Source: Parafannyhessea umbonata (GTDB taxonomy: Bacteria > Actinomycetota > Coriobacteriia > Coriobacteriales > Atopobiaceae). From it: a DNA stretch of 64,000 nt. The translations under genes and the position numbers were made by a program. The stretch lies in NCBI RefSeq assembly GCF_900105025.1, contig NZ_LT629759.1, positions 1,798,001 through 1,862,000 on the forward strand, written 5' to 3'. Below, piece by piece: positions 8,330-16,494 of this stretch; the stretch's first letter is position 1; every line of letters starts with the position of its first letter. The notes under the pieces are model-generated. The model saw only the letters and a program-made list of their open reading frames with translations. It ran no database searches and was not told the origin of the DNA.

Positions 8330-9571
8330 CTACGCGCGCTCGCGCAGCATCTTGGTGAAGGAGGTGTCAGAATGGCGCGCCCACAGCACATAGACCAGCA
8401 CGCTCACCACGCAGGCAAGCGACACGATGGACCACATGGCGGAATATCCCAGGCCCGTGATGAGTGAGCCCGCGACGCCGCCGCCCAGGCCATAGCCAAT
8501 GTCGTAGCCGCACAGGAACGTGGAGTTGGCCGATCCGCGCGTCTGGTCCGTGGAGGTGTGGACGGCCATGGACTGCAGGGACGGCTCGAGGCCGCCAAAG
8601 GCGTAGCCCGCGAGCATGGCAGAGATGATGTACGTCACGGTGTTGGGCACAAAGGCAAGCAGCAAGAACGCGACGAGCATCGCCCCGTTGCACGTATAGA
8701 CAAAGGCCGCCTCGCCCTTCTCGTCCACAAGCTTGCCCAGCGTGACGCGCACAAGCAGCAGCATGGCGGACATCACGAGGAAGTAGATCGAGCCCGAGGG
8801 CAGGCCGTTTTCGGACGCGAAGATTGCCACGAAGTTCTCCAGCGCGCCAAAGGTGAACATGAACACGAGCATGGTCACCGTGGCGGGCAGGGAATCCCGG
8901 TTGATGATCGTGCGCAGGTCAAGCTTCTTCTTGGGCACGTCGATCTTGGGCGCGTGGATGAACGAGAAGAGCACCAGGCCAACCGTCGCGATGATCGCCG
9001 CGGCCGCATAGAGCGCCTTGAAGCCGAGGCCCTCCATGAGCGAGAGACCCAGCGCCGGCGCGATGGCGGAGGCAAGCGCCGTGGCCATGCCAAAGTAGCC
9101 CATGCCCTCTGCAAAGCGCGGGCGGCAGATGACGTCGGACGCGACCGTGGCCGTGGTCGAGTTAGAGAACGAGAGTCCCACGCCGTGCATCATGCGGAAC
9201 GCGATCGCCACGGACAGCGTGGGGACCATGATGTAGCCAAGCGGCGCCAGGCCCATGAGCAGGAGCCCCGCCACCAGCGCGGCGCGGCGCACGCCGTTAT
9301 CGAGCCACCAGCCCACAAACGGGCGGATGACCACGGCGATGAGCGAGAAGGCCGCGGCGCACATGCCCGCGACCGCCTCCGTGCCGCCAAGGCTCTGGAT
9401 GTAGAACGGGAAGGTCTAGAGGCTCATGATGTGGTTGGTGAAGACGCACAGGTTCACCAGGATGATGAGCACGAGGTCGCGCGTCCAGAGCTTGGGCTGG
9501 GCGTGGGGCGAGCCCTTGGCCGCCGCGTCCCCCCGTGCTGCCTGCTTTGCGTTCTGTACGGAATCCTGCAT
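8330..9571 (-). pseudogene. MFS transporter interrupted by an in-frame amber codon
   Basis: A 12-helix major facilitator transporter frame. It starts at 9571 (MQDSVQNAKQAARG, after AGGAGGGATTTTTTC) and reads 51 residues to HIMSL, then meets TAG at 9416-9418, and continues in the same frame with TFPFYIQSLGGTEAVAG and a full set of membrane helices to 8330. Apart from this codon the frame is intact (about 412 residues), so the break looks recent, or is a sequencing error, or is read through. The downstream part could restart at an internal ATG (9364), but it would lack the first helix. Substrate is unknown. Confidence 0.8.
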
Positions 9572-10122
9572 GAAAAAATCCCTCCTAGACGATTCCATCC
9601 ACCGTCCGGCAAGGGATTGCAGTCTTCTGGCGCACGACCGGATCGCTCCGGACGGGACGCTCGACATGAAAGCAGCTGGCTTGCACGGCTCCCGTGCGAC
9701 CGGGCGCGATGGTCGGCACGCGCGGGCACCATGTGCGCTGCTGGCGTCTCTGGCTGGGCGGCATAGATATCAACTGGACTTACGCCGTTGGGCAGCTCAT
9801 TGACGTGTGCAATTATAGACGAGCGTCCGCGCGATGGCCGTGGGTCGAAATGTAAGAAAACAGCTTACCCACAGGAGCGGAGAAGGACGAGGGGCCCGCT
9901 CGCGAACCCCCTCTCTACGTGTTGATTTTGTTCCACCCTCCACGCGTGGTGCTAAGGTAGCCCTTGCGTGTAGCGCAAAGCTGCTGCGACCAGGTGCCCC
10001 ACAACGTCACCAGGAGCAGCGATACAGTGTAGTCAGCAAAGCGTGCGACGGCCCGGATTGGGCGGTCGCACGCTTTTTTGTGTGGCGCCGTCGCACGCGG
10101 CGCCGGAAGGGAGCCGGCAAGC
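9572..10122 (+). other. 551-bp intergenic region with a possible transcription attenuator
   Basis: The left part holds the MFS promoter side. On the plus strand a candidate promoter (TTGTTC, 19 bases, extended-minus-ten TGCTAAGGT around 9925-9960) precedes about 115 bases that end in a strong terminator at 10041-10079, only 44 bases before the DUF2798 start. The region could be a leader RNA of that gene or a free small RNA. No known riboswitch class was recognised. Confidence 0.4.
10041..10079 (+). terminator. Rho-independent terminator in the leader of the DUF2798 gene
   Basis: GCGTGCGAC (10041-10049) pairs with GTCGCACGC (10065-10073), with an inner GCCC/GGGC extension, and is followed by six T. 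A second exact GTCGCACGC occurs at 10090-10098 in the loop region of the next hairpin, so the left arm could pair with either copy. That arrangement resembles a terminator/antiterminator switch. Confidence 0.7.
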
Positions 10123-10722
10123 ATGCCAAAGAACCGCATCCAGGGAATCATCTTCGGAATCCTCATGTCCGTCACCATGGCCTACGGAATGGAGGTCTAC
10201 AACGTCGCATGGAAGATGGGCATCCCCACCATACCCGGCGGCTTCTCCAACATGACGAACGTGGTGTTCTGGGACGCGCTGCTCGAGGCGGCCTACATGT
10301 GGATCTTCGTGTTCCTGTTCTCCAACCTCTGGGGCACGCGCGGCGGAGCTGCCCTGGCCGAGAAGATCGTGGACCCCGAGCGCGACGGCGCCTTTGTGCA
10401 GGGCACCATCCGCTCGTGCTGCACCGTGCTCATCATGTGCCCCACGATGAGCCTCGTGGCATCGATCCTCTTCAACGTAATCCTCGCAGGCATGCCCATG
10501 GCGCAGCTTCCCGCCATCTGGGTCGGGACCCTCATCAAGAACTTCCCCATGGCGCTGCTGTGGAACCTGTTCGCCGCGGGTCCAGTCTCCAGGCTCGCGT
10601 TCCGCAAGCTCTTCTCGCGCGTGGGCATGCACGACCAGGCGAGCGACCCCGCCGTGGGCGCCGGTCTTGCAGATGGCTCCCGCCTCGCTCCCGAGTACGT
10701 CGAGGCTGAGTCCAGGGACTAG
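10123..10722 (+). CDS. DUF2798-family membrane protein
   Basis: A 199-residue integral membrane protein with four likely helices arranged as two similar halves (GIIFGILMSVTMAYGMEVYN near residue 9 and GTIRSCCTVLIMCPTMSLVAS near residue 103), as in two-domain DUF2798 proteins. Function is unknown; the family is widespread in Firmicutes and Actinobacteria. The start at 10123 follows GGAAGGGAG. The leader carries a strong terminator immediately upstream, which suggests conditional expression. Confidence 0.75.
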   Translation: MPKNRIQGIIFGILMSVTMAYGMEVYNVAWKMGIPTIPGGFSNMTNVVFWDALLEAAYMWIFVFLFSNLWGTRGGAALAEKIVDPERDGAFVQGTIRSCCTVLIMCPTMSLVASILFNVILAGMPMAQLPAIWVGTLIKNFPMALLWNLFAAGPVSRLAFRKLFSRVGMHDQASDPAVGAGLADGSRLAPEYVEAESRD

Positions 10723-10767
10723 GCCCTCACCGGCTCGCCCTCTCGTGTCTCGCCGTCCTTCTGGCCG

Positions 10768-10893
10768 TGGGCATGGCTGTCACGCTCGCGGGGTGCGGGG
10801 GAGGCGGCTCCATCAAGCTGAGCGACTCGGTGCCCTCCGGCTTCAAGTCGTGCAAGGTGGATGACATGAGGGTCGCCTATGGCCTCGCAGCCT
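10768..10893 (+). pseudogene. Remnant of a small lipoprotein gene
   Basis: From a GTG at 10768 the frame reads VGMAVTLAGCGGGGSIKLSD and stops after about 41 residues. LAGC is a clean lipobox and the hydrophobic stretch before it continues upstream (RLALSCLAVLLAVG) without a start codon. It looks like the decayed 5' end of a lipoprotein gene whose rest is gone. Confidence 0.4.
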
Positions 10894-11312
10894 GAATCAT
10901 CAGATGCCGTCACAATGGGGGCGATAATGGGTTCGAGGGGGTATGCCATGAGCCTGGGGTACGGAGGGGTCTGCAGAAAGGCGCTTGAGGACGAGGGGCG
11001 ACTCTTCCAGTAGCACTCGAACGAGACCGAACATGCGCGCTGAAGCAGTGCCTAACGGATGATTCCTTAATTTCGGTTAAGCCAGTCCCCGGGGGGCAAA
11101 GGGGCTCCAGTCCGGTGACCCGCCTCCCTCGAGAGGCCAGCCACGAGCATCGCGGGTCGGTCCCCAGCCTCACTACCCCGCCTCACTCGAGGCCCAGCGT
11201 CGGTTAAACGACCTCCCCCGTGAAAGAGCCGCTTACGCAAAGCGTGAGGCGGGGCGGGCCAGCGTGCCCACGCGGCATCCGACCCAGGCCCGCCCACGCC
11301 CAACGGCCGCGC
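10894..11312. other. Intergenic stretch without a recognisable gene
   Basis: No convincing coding frame is seen on either strand. TCGGTTAAGC (11072-11081 area) and TCGGTTAAAC (about 11201-11210) form two imperfect direct copies. The composition shifts between GC-rich and mixed. This may be decayed coding sequence continuing from the lipoprotein remnant. Confidence 0.3.
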
Positions 11313-12479
11313 CTACAGGCTCTGGCGGAAGATCTTCTCGACCTCCTCGGTCGTGAGCTTGTGGTAGCCGCCGTCCAGGATGATCGTGGCCTTGACCGCG
11401 GCGGGGATGTTCTCCTTTGTGAGGCCGAGCTCGCTGGCGTGGCGCACGACGCCGATCTGGTCCATCCAGTCGCTCATGGCGGCGAGGCTGGCCTCGGCGA
11501 GCTGCTCGTCCGTCTTGCCGTCCGCGGGGACGTCGAACACGCTCGTGGCGAAGCGCGCGAACTTCTTCACGCCATACGGCATGACCAGGCGGTAGTACGG
11601 CAGCGCCACGGCCGAAAGCGTCATGCCGTGCGTGGCGTCCGTGACGGCGCCGATGGCCTGGCCCAGCATGTGGACCTCCCAGTCCGTGGACTTGCCGCAC
11701 GCGATGAGCGTGTTGAGCGCCCACGTGCACACCCAGCTGATATTGGAGCGGGCCTCGTAGTTGGTGGGGTCCTTCACGGCAATGCGGCTTGCGTGCACCA
11801 GGCTGCGCATGAGGCCCTCGGCGATGTAGTCGCTCGTGTTGTCGTCGGTGCCCGAGAAGTACTGCTCCTGGATGTGGTTGAACGCGTCGAAGATGCCGGC
11901 GCGCATCTGGTAGTCGGGCACGGTGAACGTGAGCTCGGGGTTCACGATGGCGAACTTGGGCATCACGTCGCTGCCGAAGACGTGGCCGATCTTGAGGCCC
12001 TCCTCGTGGTTGGTGATGACGGAACCGGCGTTCATCTCGGAGCCGGTGCCGCTCATGGTGAGGATGTCGCCCACGGGGATGATCTTGCCGGTAGGCTGCT
12101 CCATGTTGAGGTACAGGTGCTCCCAGGGGTCGCCCTCCGTCCAGGCAGAGACGGACACGCCCTTGGCGTAGTCGATGGTCGATCCGCCGCCCACGGCCAG
12201 GATCAGGTCCACGTCGTTTTCGCGCGCGACCTTGGCGCCCTCGCGGAGCTTGTCTGCCGTGGGGTTGGACATGACGCCCGGCACCTCGACCACGGTCTTT
12301 CCGGCGGCCTCGAGCGCCGCGATCACCTTCTGGTACAGGCCGCTGCGCTTGATGGAGCCGCCGCCGTACGTAAGCAGCACCTTGGGGCCAAACTTCGCCA
12401 GCTCGCCGGAAAGCTCGTCCAGGGCGTTGGGGCCAAAGTGAAGCCGGCAGGGGTTCTCGTAGGTAAAGTCGCCAAGCAT
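11313..12479 (-). CDS. Iron-containing alcohol dehydrogenase, YqhD/butanol-dehydrogenase type
   Basis: Predicted NAD(P)H-dependent reduction of aldehydes to alcohols in the cytoplasm. The 388-residue protein has the nucleotide-binding YGGGSIKRSG and GGGSTIDYAKG loops, and the metal ligands in FDAFNHIQEQ and in VHMLGQAIGAVTDATHG. In that last motif the outer histidines (14 apart) are kept, but the middle histidine found in FucO-type enzymes is Gln. The start at 12479 follows GGAAGG; the ATG at 12494 is less likely. A MerR-style promoter lies upstream, suggesting induction by an aldehyde or thiol stress signal. Confidence 0.88.
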   Translation of the reverse strand: MLGDFTYENPCRLHFGPNALDELSGELAKFGPKVLLTYGGGSIKRSGLYQKVIAALEAAGKTVVEVPGVMSNPTADKLREGAKVARENDVDLILAVGGGSTIDYAKGVSVSAWTEGDPWEHLYLNMEQPTGKIIPVGDILTMSGTGSEMNAGSVITNHEEGLKIGHVFGSDVMPKFAIVNPELTFTVPDYQMRAGIFDAFNHIQEQYFSGTDDNTSDYIAEGLMRSLVHASRIAVKDPTNYEARSNISWVCTWALNTLIACGKSTDWEVHMLGQAIGAVTDATHGMTLSAVALPYYRLVMPYGVKKFARFATSVFDVPADGKTDEQLAEASLAAMSDWMDQIGVVRHASELGLTKENIPAAVKATIILDGGYHKLTTEEVEKIFRQSL

Positions 12480-12514
12480 GCGCGTTCCTTCCATTCGAAT
12501 GGTTCGACACGCCC

Positions 12515-12545
12515 GTTATAGGACCTAAACCTAGCTTTAAGTCCA
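12515..12545 (-). promoter_or_regulatory. MerR-type promoter/operator of the alcohol dehydrogenase
   Basis: On the minus strand TGGACT (12545-12540) and TATAAC (12520-12515) are separated by 19 bp, the over-long spacer typical of MerR-activated promoters. The spacer and edges form a 24-bp palindrome (12521-12544; arms GGACTTAAAGCT and AGGTTTAGGTCC, two mismatched pairs). No MerR gene is next to it in the window. Confidence 0.7.
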
Positions 12546-12601
12546 GCGACGGTTCCAATCGCTCACAACTCGACCACAAGGGCCCGGGATGGGACCAGGC
12601 C

Positions 12602-12949
12602 TCACCCCACGACGGCGATGCAGCCCGCGACGACGGCGCTCACCACGCCGATGAGCACCAGCGGCACGCACCCGTCCACGAACGAGGCCAGCGCGCCCAG
12701 CCGGTAGTACAGCACGTAGCACACTAGGCTCACGGCAAAGCCCGCCACGGCGAGAAGAGCCACCAGCGTGGCCGCGCCCGCCTCTCCGGCGCACCCCAGC
12801 GCCAGCGCGCAGAACGCCTCCATGCCGAGCCATGCCACGAAGAGCACGAGCTCCGTGGTGGGCTGCCGCTGGAACGCGCGCTGCGTCACCGCAAGCAGCA
12901 CAAAGTAGAGAGCCGCGGACCCCAGCGCAAACCCCCAGGGCGCCCAGGC
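12602..12949 (-). pseudogene. 3' part of a membrane-protein gene split by an IS21 element
   Basis: This segment encodes the C-terminal two thirds of a paralogue of the 7662-8234 protein (VTQRAFQRQPTTELVLF onward). Its 5' part is at 15479-15710 beyond the insertion. Joining the two while counting the 7-bp target duplication CCCAGGC once restores one frame of 573 bases, exactly the length of the intact paralogue. The interruption is therefore clean and probably recent. Confidence 0.9.
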
Positions 12950-13134
12950 TGTTGATTTTCAATAGGAACTGCGCGGATGTCGCACGGGGACCTGACCACC
13001 GTACGCATCGGGAATTGAGCAGTATTCGCATGGGGGCCGTGCCCGGGCCGCGCAAGGGGCACGGCCCCCGCTATGTTTCCTCCGGGCGGGATTGATGATG
13101 AGTCGGACGAGGCCCGCCCGGAGAGGAAGGAAGG

Positions 13135-14598
13135 ATGACCGTGCCCCTTGACACAAGACAGGCTATCAGGGAACTGGACGCCGGTGGTGCGTCCAGGTCG
13201 CAGATAGCGCGCGAGCTCCATGTGAGCCGCAACACCGTCCGCAAGTACGCGGACATGGAGGACATGTCGCCGGCCGCGCCCGTGAGCGCGAGGCCGCACC
13301 CCGCGATCGACGCCGACGCCGCGTGGGTGGACTCCGTCCTGGAGGCCGACCTCGGCGCGCCCAGGAAGCAGCGCCACACGGCGAAGAGGATCTACGACAG
13401 GCTGGTGGAGGAGCGCGGCTACGCGGGCTCCTACTCGACCGTGTGCCGATACGTGGGCGAGTGGAGGCGCGGGCACTCGCGCTCCCCGCGCGAGGGCTAC
13501 CTCGAGCTCGCCTGGGAGCCCGGCACCGCGCAGGTCGACTACGGGTCGTTCCGCGCGGTCGTCGCGGGCGTCCCGCGCACCCTCAGGCTCCTCGTCGTGA
13601 CGCTGCCCCACTCGAACGCCCGCTTCTGCGTGGCAATGGAGCTCGAGAGGTCCGAGTGCCTCTGCTGGGGCCTGCGCCTCGTCTTCGAGTGGGCCGGGCG
13701 GGCCCCGCGCGTCCTCGTGCTCGACAACGCCACGGAGGCCGGGCGCATGCTCCGCGGCATCGTCACCGAGTCCGAGCTGTTCTCGCACTTCAGGGCCCAC
13801 TACCGCTGCGAGGTCCGCTTCTGCAACCCGCACTCCGGCAACGAGAAGGGCTCCGTCGAGAACGCCGTGGGGTTCCTCCGCCGGAACCTGCTCGTCCCCG
13901 TGCCCGAGGCCGCCTCGGTCGACGAGCTCAACGAGGGGCTCAGGGCCGGCTGCGAGCGGATCAACGCCGGCGCGAGGAACAGGGCCGGGGCGCCCACGCC
14001 GGAGGCGCTCCGCGAGGACCTCGCCGGGATGCTGGCCCTGCCGGGCGCGCCCTTCGACGCGGTCAGGTGGACGCACGCGCGCGCCGACAAGCGCGGCTAC
14101 GTGCGCGTGGACGGCAACCTCTACTGCGTCGGGCCCGCCTGGCACGACCGCGAGCTCGTGGTGGGCGTGCGCGCCAGGTCGGTCGAGGTCCTCGCCGACC
14201 GGGGCAGGCGCGTCGCCACGCTCGCGCGCAGCTTCGGTGAGGGCGAGACCGTGAGGAACCCGGCGTCGCTGATCCCGGCGCTGGTGGCGAGGCCGAGGGC
14301 CTTCGGGGAGTCGACCATCAGGCGCGACATGCCCGGGGCGCTCGTGGGAGAGCTCGACCGCTGCGACAAGGCCGGGAGGAGGAAGGCCCTCAGGGCGATA
14401 GGGAGGGCGTCCGAGCACTCCGGCTTCGGCGCCGCCTGCGAGGCGGCCGCGAGGATCTTCGCGGGCGGCAGGGTCCCGGACGACGCGTCCTGCGACGCGC
14501 TCGCGAGGCGCGTGGCCGCGGGCGGCCCCGAGCCGGGGCAGGCCGACCTCGCCGTCTACGACGGCTTCCTCGGGGAGGCGGCGCGGGATGCAGAGTAG
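13135..14598 (+). CDS. istA: IS21-family transposase IstA
   Basis: DDE transposase of the IS21 family, 487 residues. An N-terminal helix-turn-helix (SRSQIARELHVSRNTVRKY, about 20-38) would bind the element ends. The catalytic triad is visible as Asp135 (AQVDYG), Asp197 (VLVLDNA) and Glu242 (GSVENAVGFLRR). The C-terminus has the Mu-type beta-barrel region (GYVRVDGNLYCVG). It overlaps istB by 11 bases, the usual coupling in this family. Confidence 0.95.
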   Translation: MTVPLDTRQAIRELDAGGASRSQIARELHVSRNTVRKYADMEDMSPAAPVSARPHPAIDADAAWVDSVLEADLGAPRKQRHTAKRIYDRLVEERGYAGSYSTVCRYVGEWRRGHSRSPREGYLELAWEPGTAQVDYGSFRAVVAGVPRTLRLLVVTLPHSNARFCVAMELERSECLCWGLRLVFEWAGRAPRVLVLDNATEAGRMLRGIVTESELFSHFRAHYRCEVRFCNPHSGNEKGSVENAVGFLRRNLLVPVPEAASVDELNEGLRAGCERINAGARNRAGAPTPEALREDLAGMLALPGAPFDAVRWTHARADKRGYVRVDGNLYCVGPAWHDRELVVGVRARSVEVLADRGRRVATLARSFGEGETVRNPASLIPALVARPRAFGESTIRRDMPGALVGELDRCDKAGRRKALRAIGRASEHSGFGAACEAAARIFAGGRVPDDASCDALARRVAAGGPEPGQADLAVYDGFLGEAARDAE

Positions 14599-15346
14599 CG
14601 CGAGCGTGGCGGACGCGGTCGTGGAGGCCGGCAAGAGGTGCTCGCTCACGAAGTCCGTGCTCGCGGAGTGGGCCAGGAGGGGCACGCCCAGGCAGGTCGA
14701 GTACCTCCTCGGCTACCTCGAGGCCGAGGGCGCGAGCAGGGACGCCTCGAAGAGGGCGCAGCTCCTGAGGAGGTGCGCCCTGCCGCAGGCCAAGACCTTC
14801 GAGGGCTACGACTGGTCGTGCGTGTCCTGGCCGGACGGCTTCGGCAGGGACGACCTGCTCTCGCTGTCGTTCCTGGGCGGCCGCGAGGACCTCGTGCTCA
14901 TGGGCGACGTCGGCACGGGCAAGACCCACATGGCCGAGGCGCTCTGCGTGCTGGCGTGCCAGTCGGCGCGGCCCGCGCGCTTCTTCACCGCCTCCTCGCT
15001 CGTCGGCAGGCTGCGCCGGGCCCGCGACGAGGGCAGGCTCGACCGCGAGCTCGCCCAGGTCGGCCGTGCCGAGCTGCTGGTCGTCGACGAGCTCGGGTTC
15101 CTCCCGCTCGACGTCGACGGGGCCAGGCTGCTCTTCCAGGTGGTCTCGCAGGCCTACGAGACGCAGTCCGTCGTCTTCACGACCAACCTGGAGTTCTCGA
15201 GGTGGGGGTCCGTCTTCGGCGACGACCAGATGGCCGCGGCCGTGATCGACCGCGTCGTCCACCACGGCAGGCTCCTCCAGTTCAGGGGCGAGTCCTACCG
15301 CGTGAGGCACGCGCTGATGTCCCCGGACGGGGGCGGCGCGGAGTAG
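14588..15346 (+). CDS. istB: IS21-family helper ATPase IstB
   Basis: AAA+ ATPase (252 residues) that assists IstA in target capture. Walker A GDVGTGKTH is at residues 106-114, Walker B LLVVDELG at 163-170, and sensor TTNLEFSRWGSVF follows. The ATG at 14588 lies inside the end of istA (ATGCAGAGTAG holds both signals), implying translational coupling. Confidence 0.95.
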   Translation: MQSSASVADAVVEAGKRCSLTKSVLAEWARRGTPRQVEYLLGYLEAEGASRDASKRAQLLRRCALPQAKTFEGYDWSCVSWPDGFGRDDLLSLSFLGGREDLVLMGDVGTGKTHMAEALCVLACQSARPARFFTASSLVGRLRRARDEGRLDRELAQVGRAELLVVDELGFLPLDVDGARLLFQVVSQAYETQSVVFTTNLEFSRWGSVFGDDQMAAAVIDRVVHHGRLLQFRGESYRVRHALMSPDGGGAE

Positions 15347-15478
15347 GCGGTCCGGCGGCCGCGCCCGAAGCGGCGGAGGGCGGGCCCCGCGAGAATTGCG
15401 CAGGGCCCGCCCAAGTCAAGTGAGAAATCCGCTCAAATCCCGATGCGATATTCGCTCAAGAACTATTGACATAACACA

Positions 15479-15710
15479 CCCAGGCGGCAGCGAGCCTTGC
15501 CGCTCCCCCACAGACGCGGGACGCCCCCAACAGGCCGCAGACGACGGCCCCCAAGATCGCCGCGACGCCCACGACCCTGAGCGCCCCGTGGGCAGACCCG
15601 CCGCACACCTTGGGCCAGAAGAATATCGCCCACCACAAAAGGTACAGCGCGCAGCATGCCGCCATCAGCCAATGGCCCTGCCTCATCTGCTCAAACGCAA
15701 TGCCACCCAT
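15479..15710 (-). pseudogene. 5' part of the membrane-protein gene split by IS21
   Basis: Starts at 15710 with MGGIAFEQMRQGHWLMAACC after GGGAGGCTGTCC, almost identical to the start of the intact paralogue at 8234, including the ribosome site. The frame runs into the IS21 right end at 15478 and stops shortly inside. The 3' part is at 12602-12949. Confidence 0.9.
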
Positions 15711-15822
15711 GGACAGCCTCCCTTGGGTTCGATCGCGGGAACGCCGCGGTCCCCGCACACCCATGATAGCAGCATCATCTACAAGCGTTTTACCTGCATG
15801 TTTGTCAGAATCCGCGAGTTTA

Positions 15823-15882
15823 GGTGTCGATTTCCGCGCTTCATGGTGTCGATTTCCGCGTTCTGCGGTGTCGATTTCCGCG
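15823..15882. repeat. Tandem repeat: three copies of GGTGTCGATTTCCGCG, 22-bp period
   Basis: Exact 16-base copies at 15823-15838, 15845-15860 and 15867-15882, with six variable bases between them, and a degenerate fourth copy one period upstream (15801-15816). The only nearby genes are ridA and the broken membrane-protein gene. Multiple subterminal repeats of this kind occur at IS21-family ends, so this may be a relic end; tandem regulator sites are the alternative. It is too short and regular for a CRISPR array. Confidence 0.75.
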
Positions 15883-15962
15883 CTGGCACGGCACCTCGCA
15901 TGCAAAAAAGCGGCGCCAGCCACAGCCGACGCCGCCCCAAAAACTCGTGTGCCAGATTCGCG

Positions 15963-16340
15963 CTAGACCCTCGCGACGGCCTTGATCTCGACCTTGCCGC
16001 CGCCGGGAAGCGCCGCCACCTGGAACGCGGCGCGCGCGGGATACGGAGCCTCGAAGAACTCGGCGTACACCTCGTTCATGGCGCCAAACTCGCTGATGTC
16101 TGCCAAAAGGACGGTGGTCTCCACAACGTCCGCCATGGTGGCGCCGGCCGCGGCCAGGATGTTCTTCAGGTTCGTGAGGCTCTGGCGCGTCTGGGACTGG
16201 ATGTCGTCGCCCGCAAGCTTGCCGGTTGCGGGGTCGATGCCCAGCTGGCCGCTCACGTTGATGGAGCCGTTCGACTCCACGCCCGCGCTGTAGGGACCAA
16301 GAGCCGCAGGTGCCTTATCGGTAACGATTGCCTTCTTCAT
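15963..16340 (-). CDS. ridA: RidA-family reactive enamine/imine deaminase
   Basis: Rid proteins hydrolyse 2-aminoacrylate and similar enamines to keto acids and ammonia, protecting PLP enzymes. The 125-residue protein has the family features LGPYSAGV near residue 13, the S-G-Q-L-G-I-D-P segment, and the conserved Arg in YPARAAFQVAALPGGGKVEI near the end. The start at 16340 follows AAGGAGAAGAAC. It is the last gene of the ygeY-ygeW-mocA-hyuA set. Because YgeX (diaminopropionate ammonia-lyase) releases aminoacrylate, a role in cleaning up this pathway is likely but inferred. Confidence 0.9.
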   Translation of the reverse strand: MKKAIVTDKAPAALGPYSAGVESNGSINVSGQLGIDPATGKLAGDDIQSQTRQSLTNLKNILAAAGATMADVVETTVLLADISEFGAMNEVYAEFFEAPYPARAAFQVAALPGGGKVEIKAVARV

Positions 16341-16494
16341 GTTCTTCTCCTTACGTGATCGCGATGCGCCACGCGCGGCGGCGCACCCTTTGGTATGTCT
16401 GCCCTCCAACGGCCTTGCGGCCGAGAAGGGCCTTGGCGCCTGGCTCCGGCCTTTGCGGCCTTTGCGGCCCACTCCGGCATTCGGCGCGAGCTCG

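Larger units (their letters stand above)
12950..15478 (+). mobile_element. IS21-family insertion sequence
   Basis: A 2529-bp element with istA and istB. Imperfect terminal inverted repeats start TGTTGATTTTCAATAG on the left and TGTGTTATGTCAATAG on the right (reverse strand), and similarity continues inward for about 45 bases. A 7-bp target duplication CCCAGGC flanks it at 12943-12949 and 15479-15485. It lies inside a small membrane-protein gene. The gene content and overlap of istA and istB are complete, so the element may still be active. Confidence 0.93.

Noticed and set aside
9364-9571. Pyrrolysine or suppressor decoding of the MFS amber codon
   Set aside because: No suppressor tRNA or pylT-type gene is in the window and one TAG gives no evidence; a mutation or error is simpler.
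9840-10040. A known riboswitch class before the DUF2798 gene
   Set aside because: Key sequences of TPP, FMN, cobalamin, SAM, lysine, purine, glycine, fluoride and guanidine classes were not seen.
12886-14685. Long minus-strand frame across istA
   Set aside because: It is the antisense shadow of a transposase with a complete DDE triad, and has no recognisable domain.
15801-15882. Possible CRISPR array
   Set aside because: The repeat is 16 bases with only six-base spacers and no cas genes nearby.
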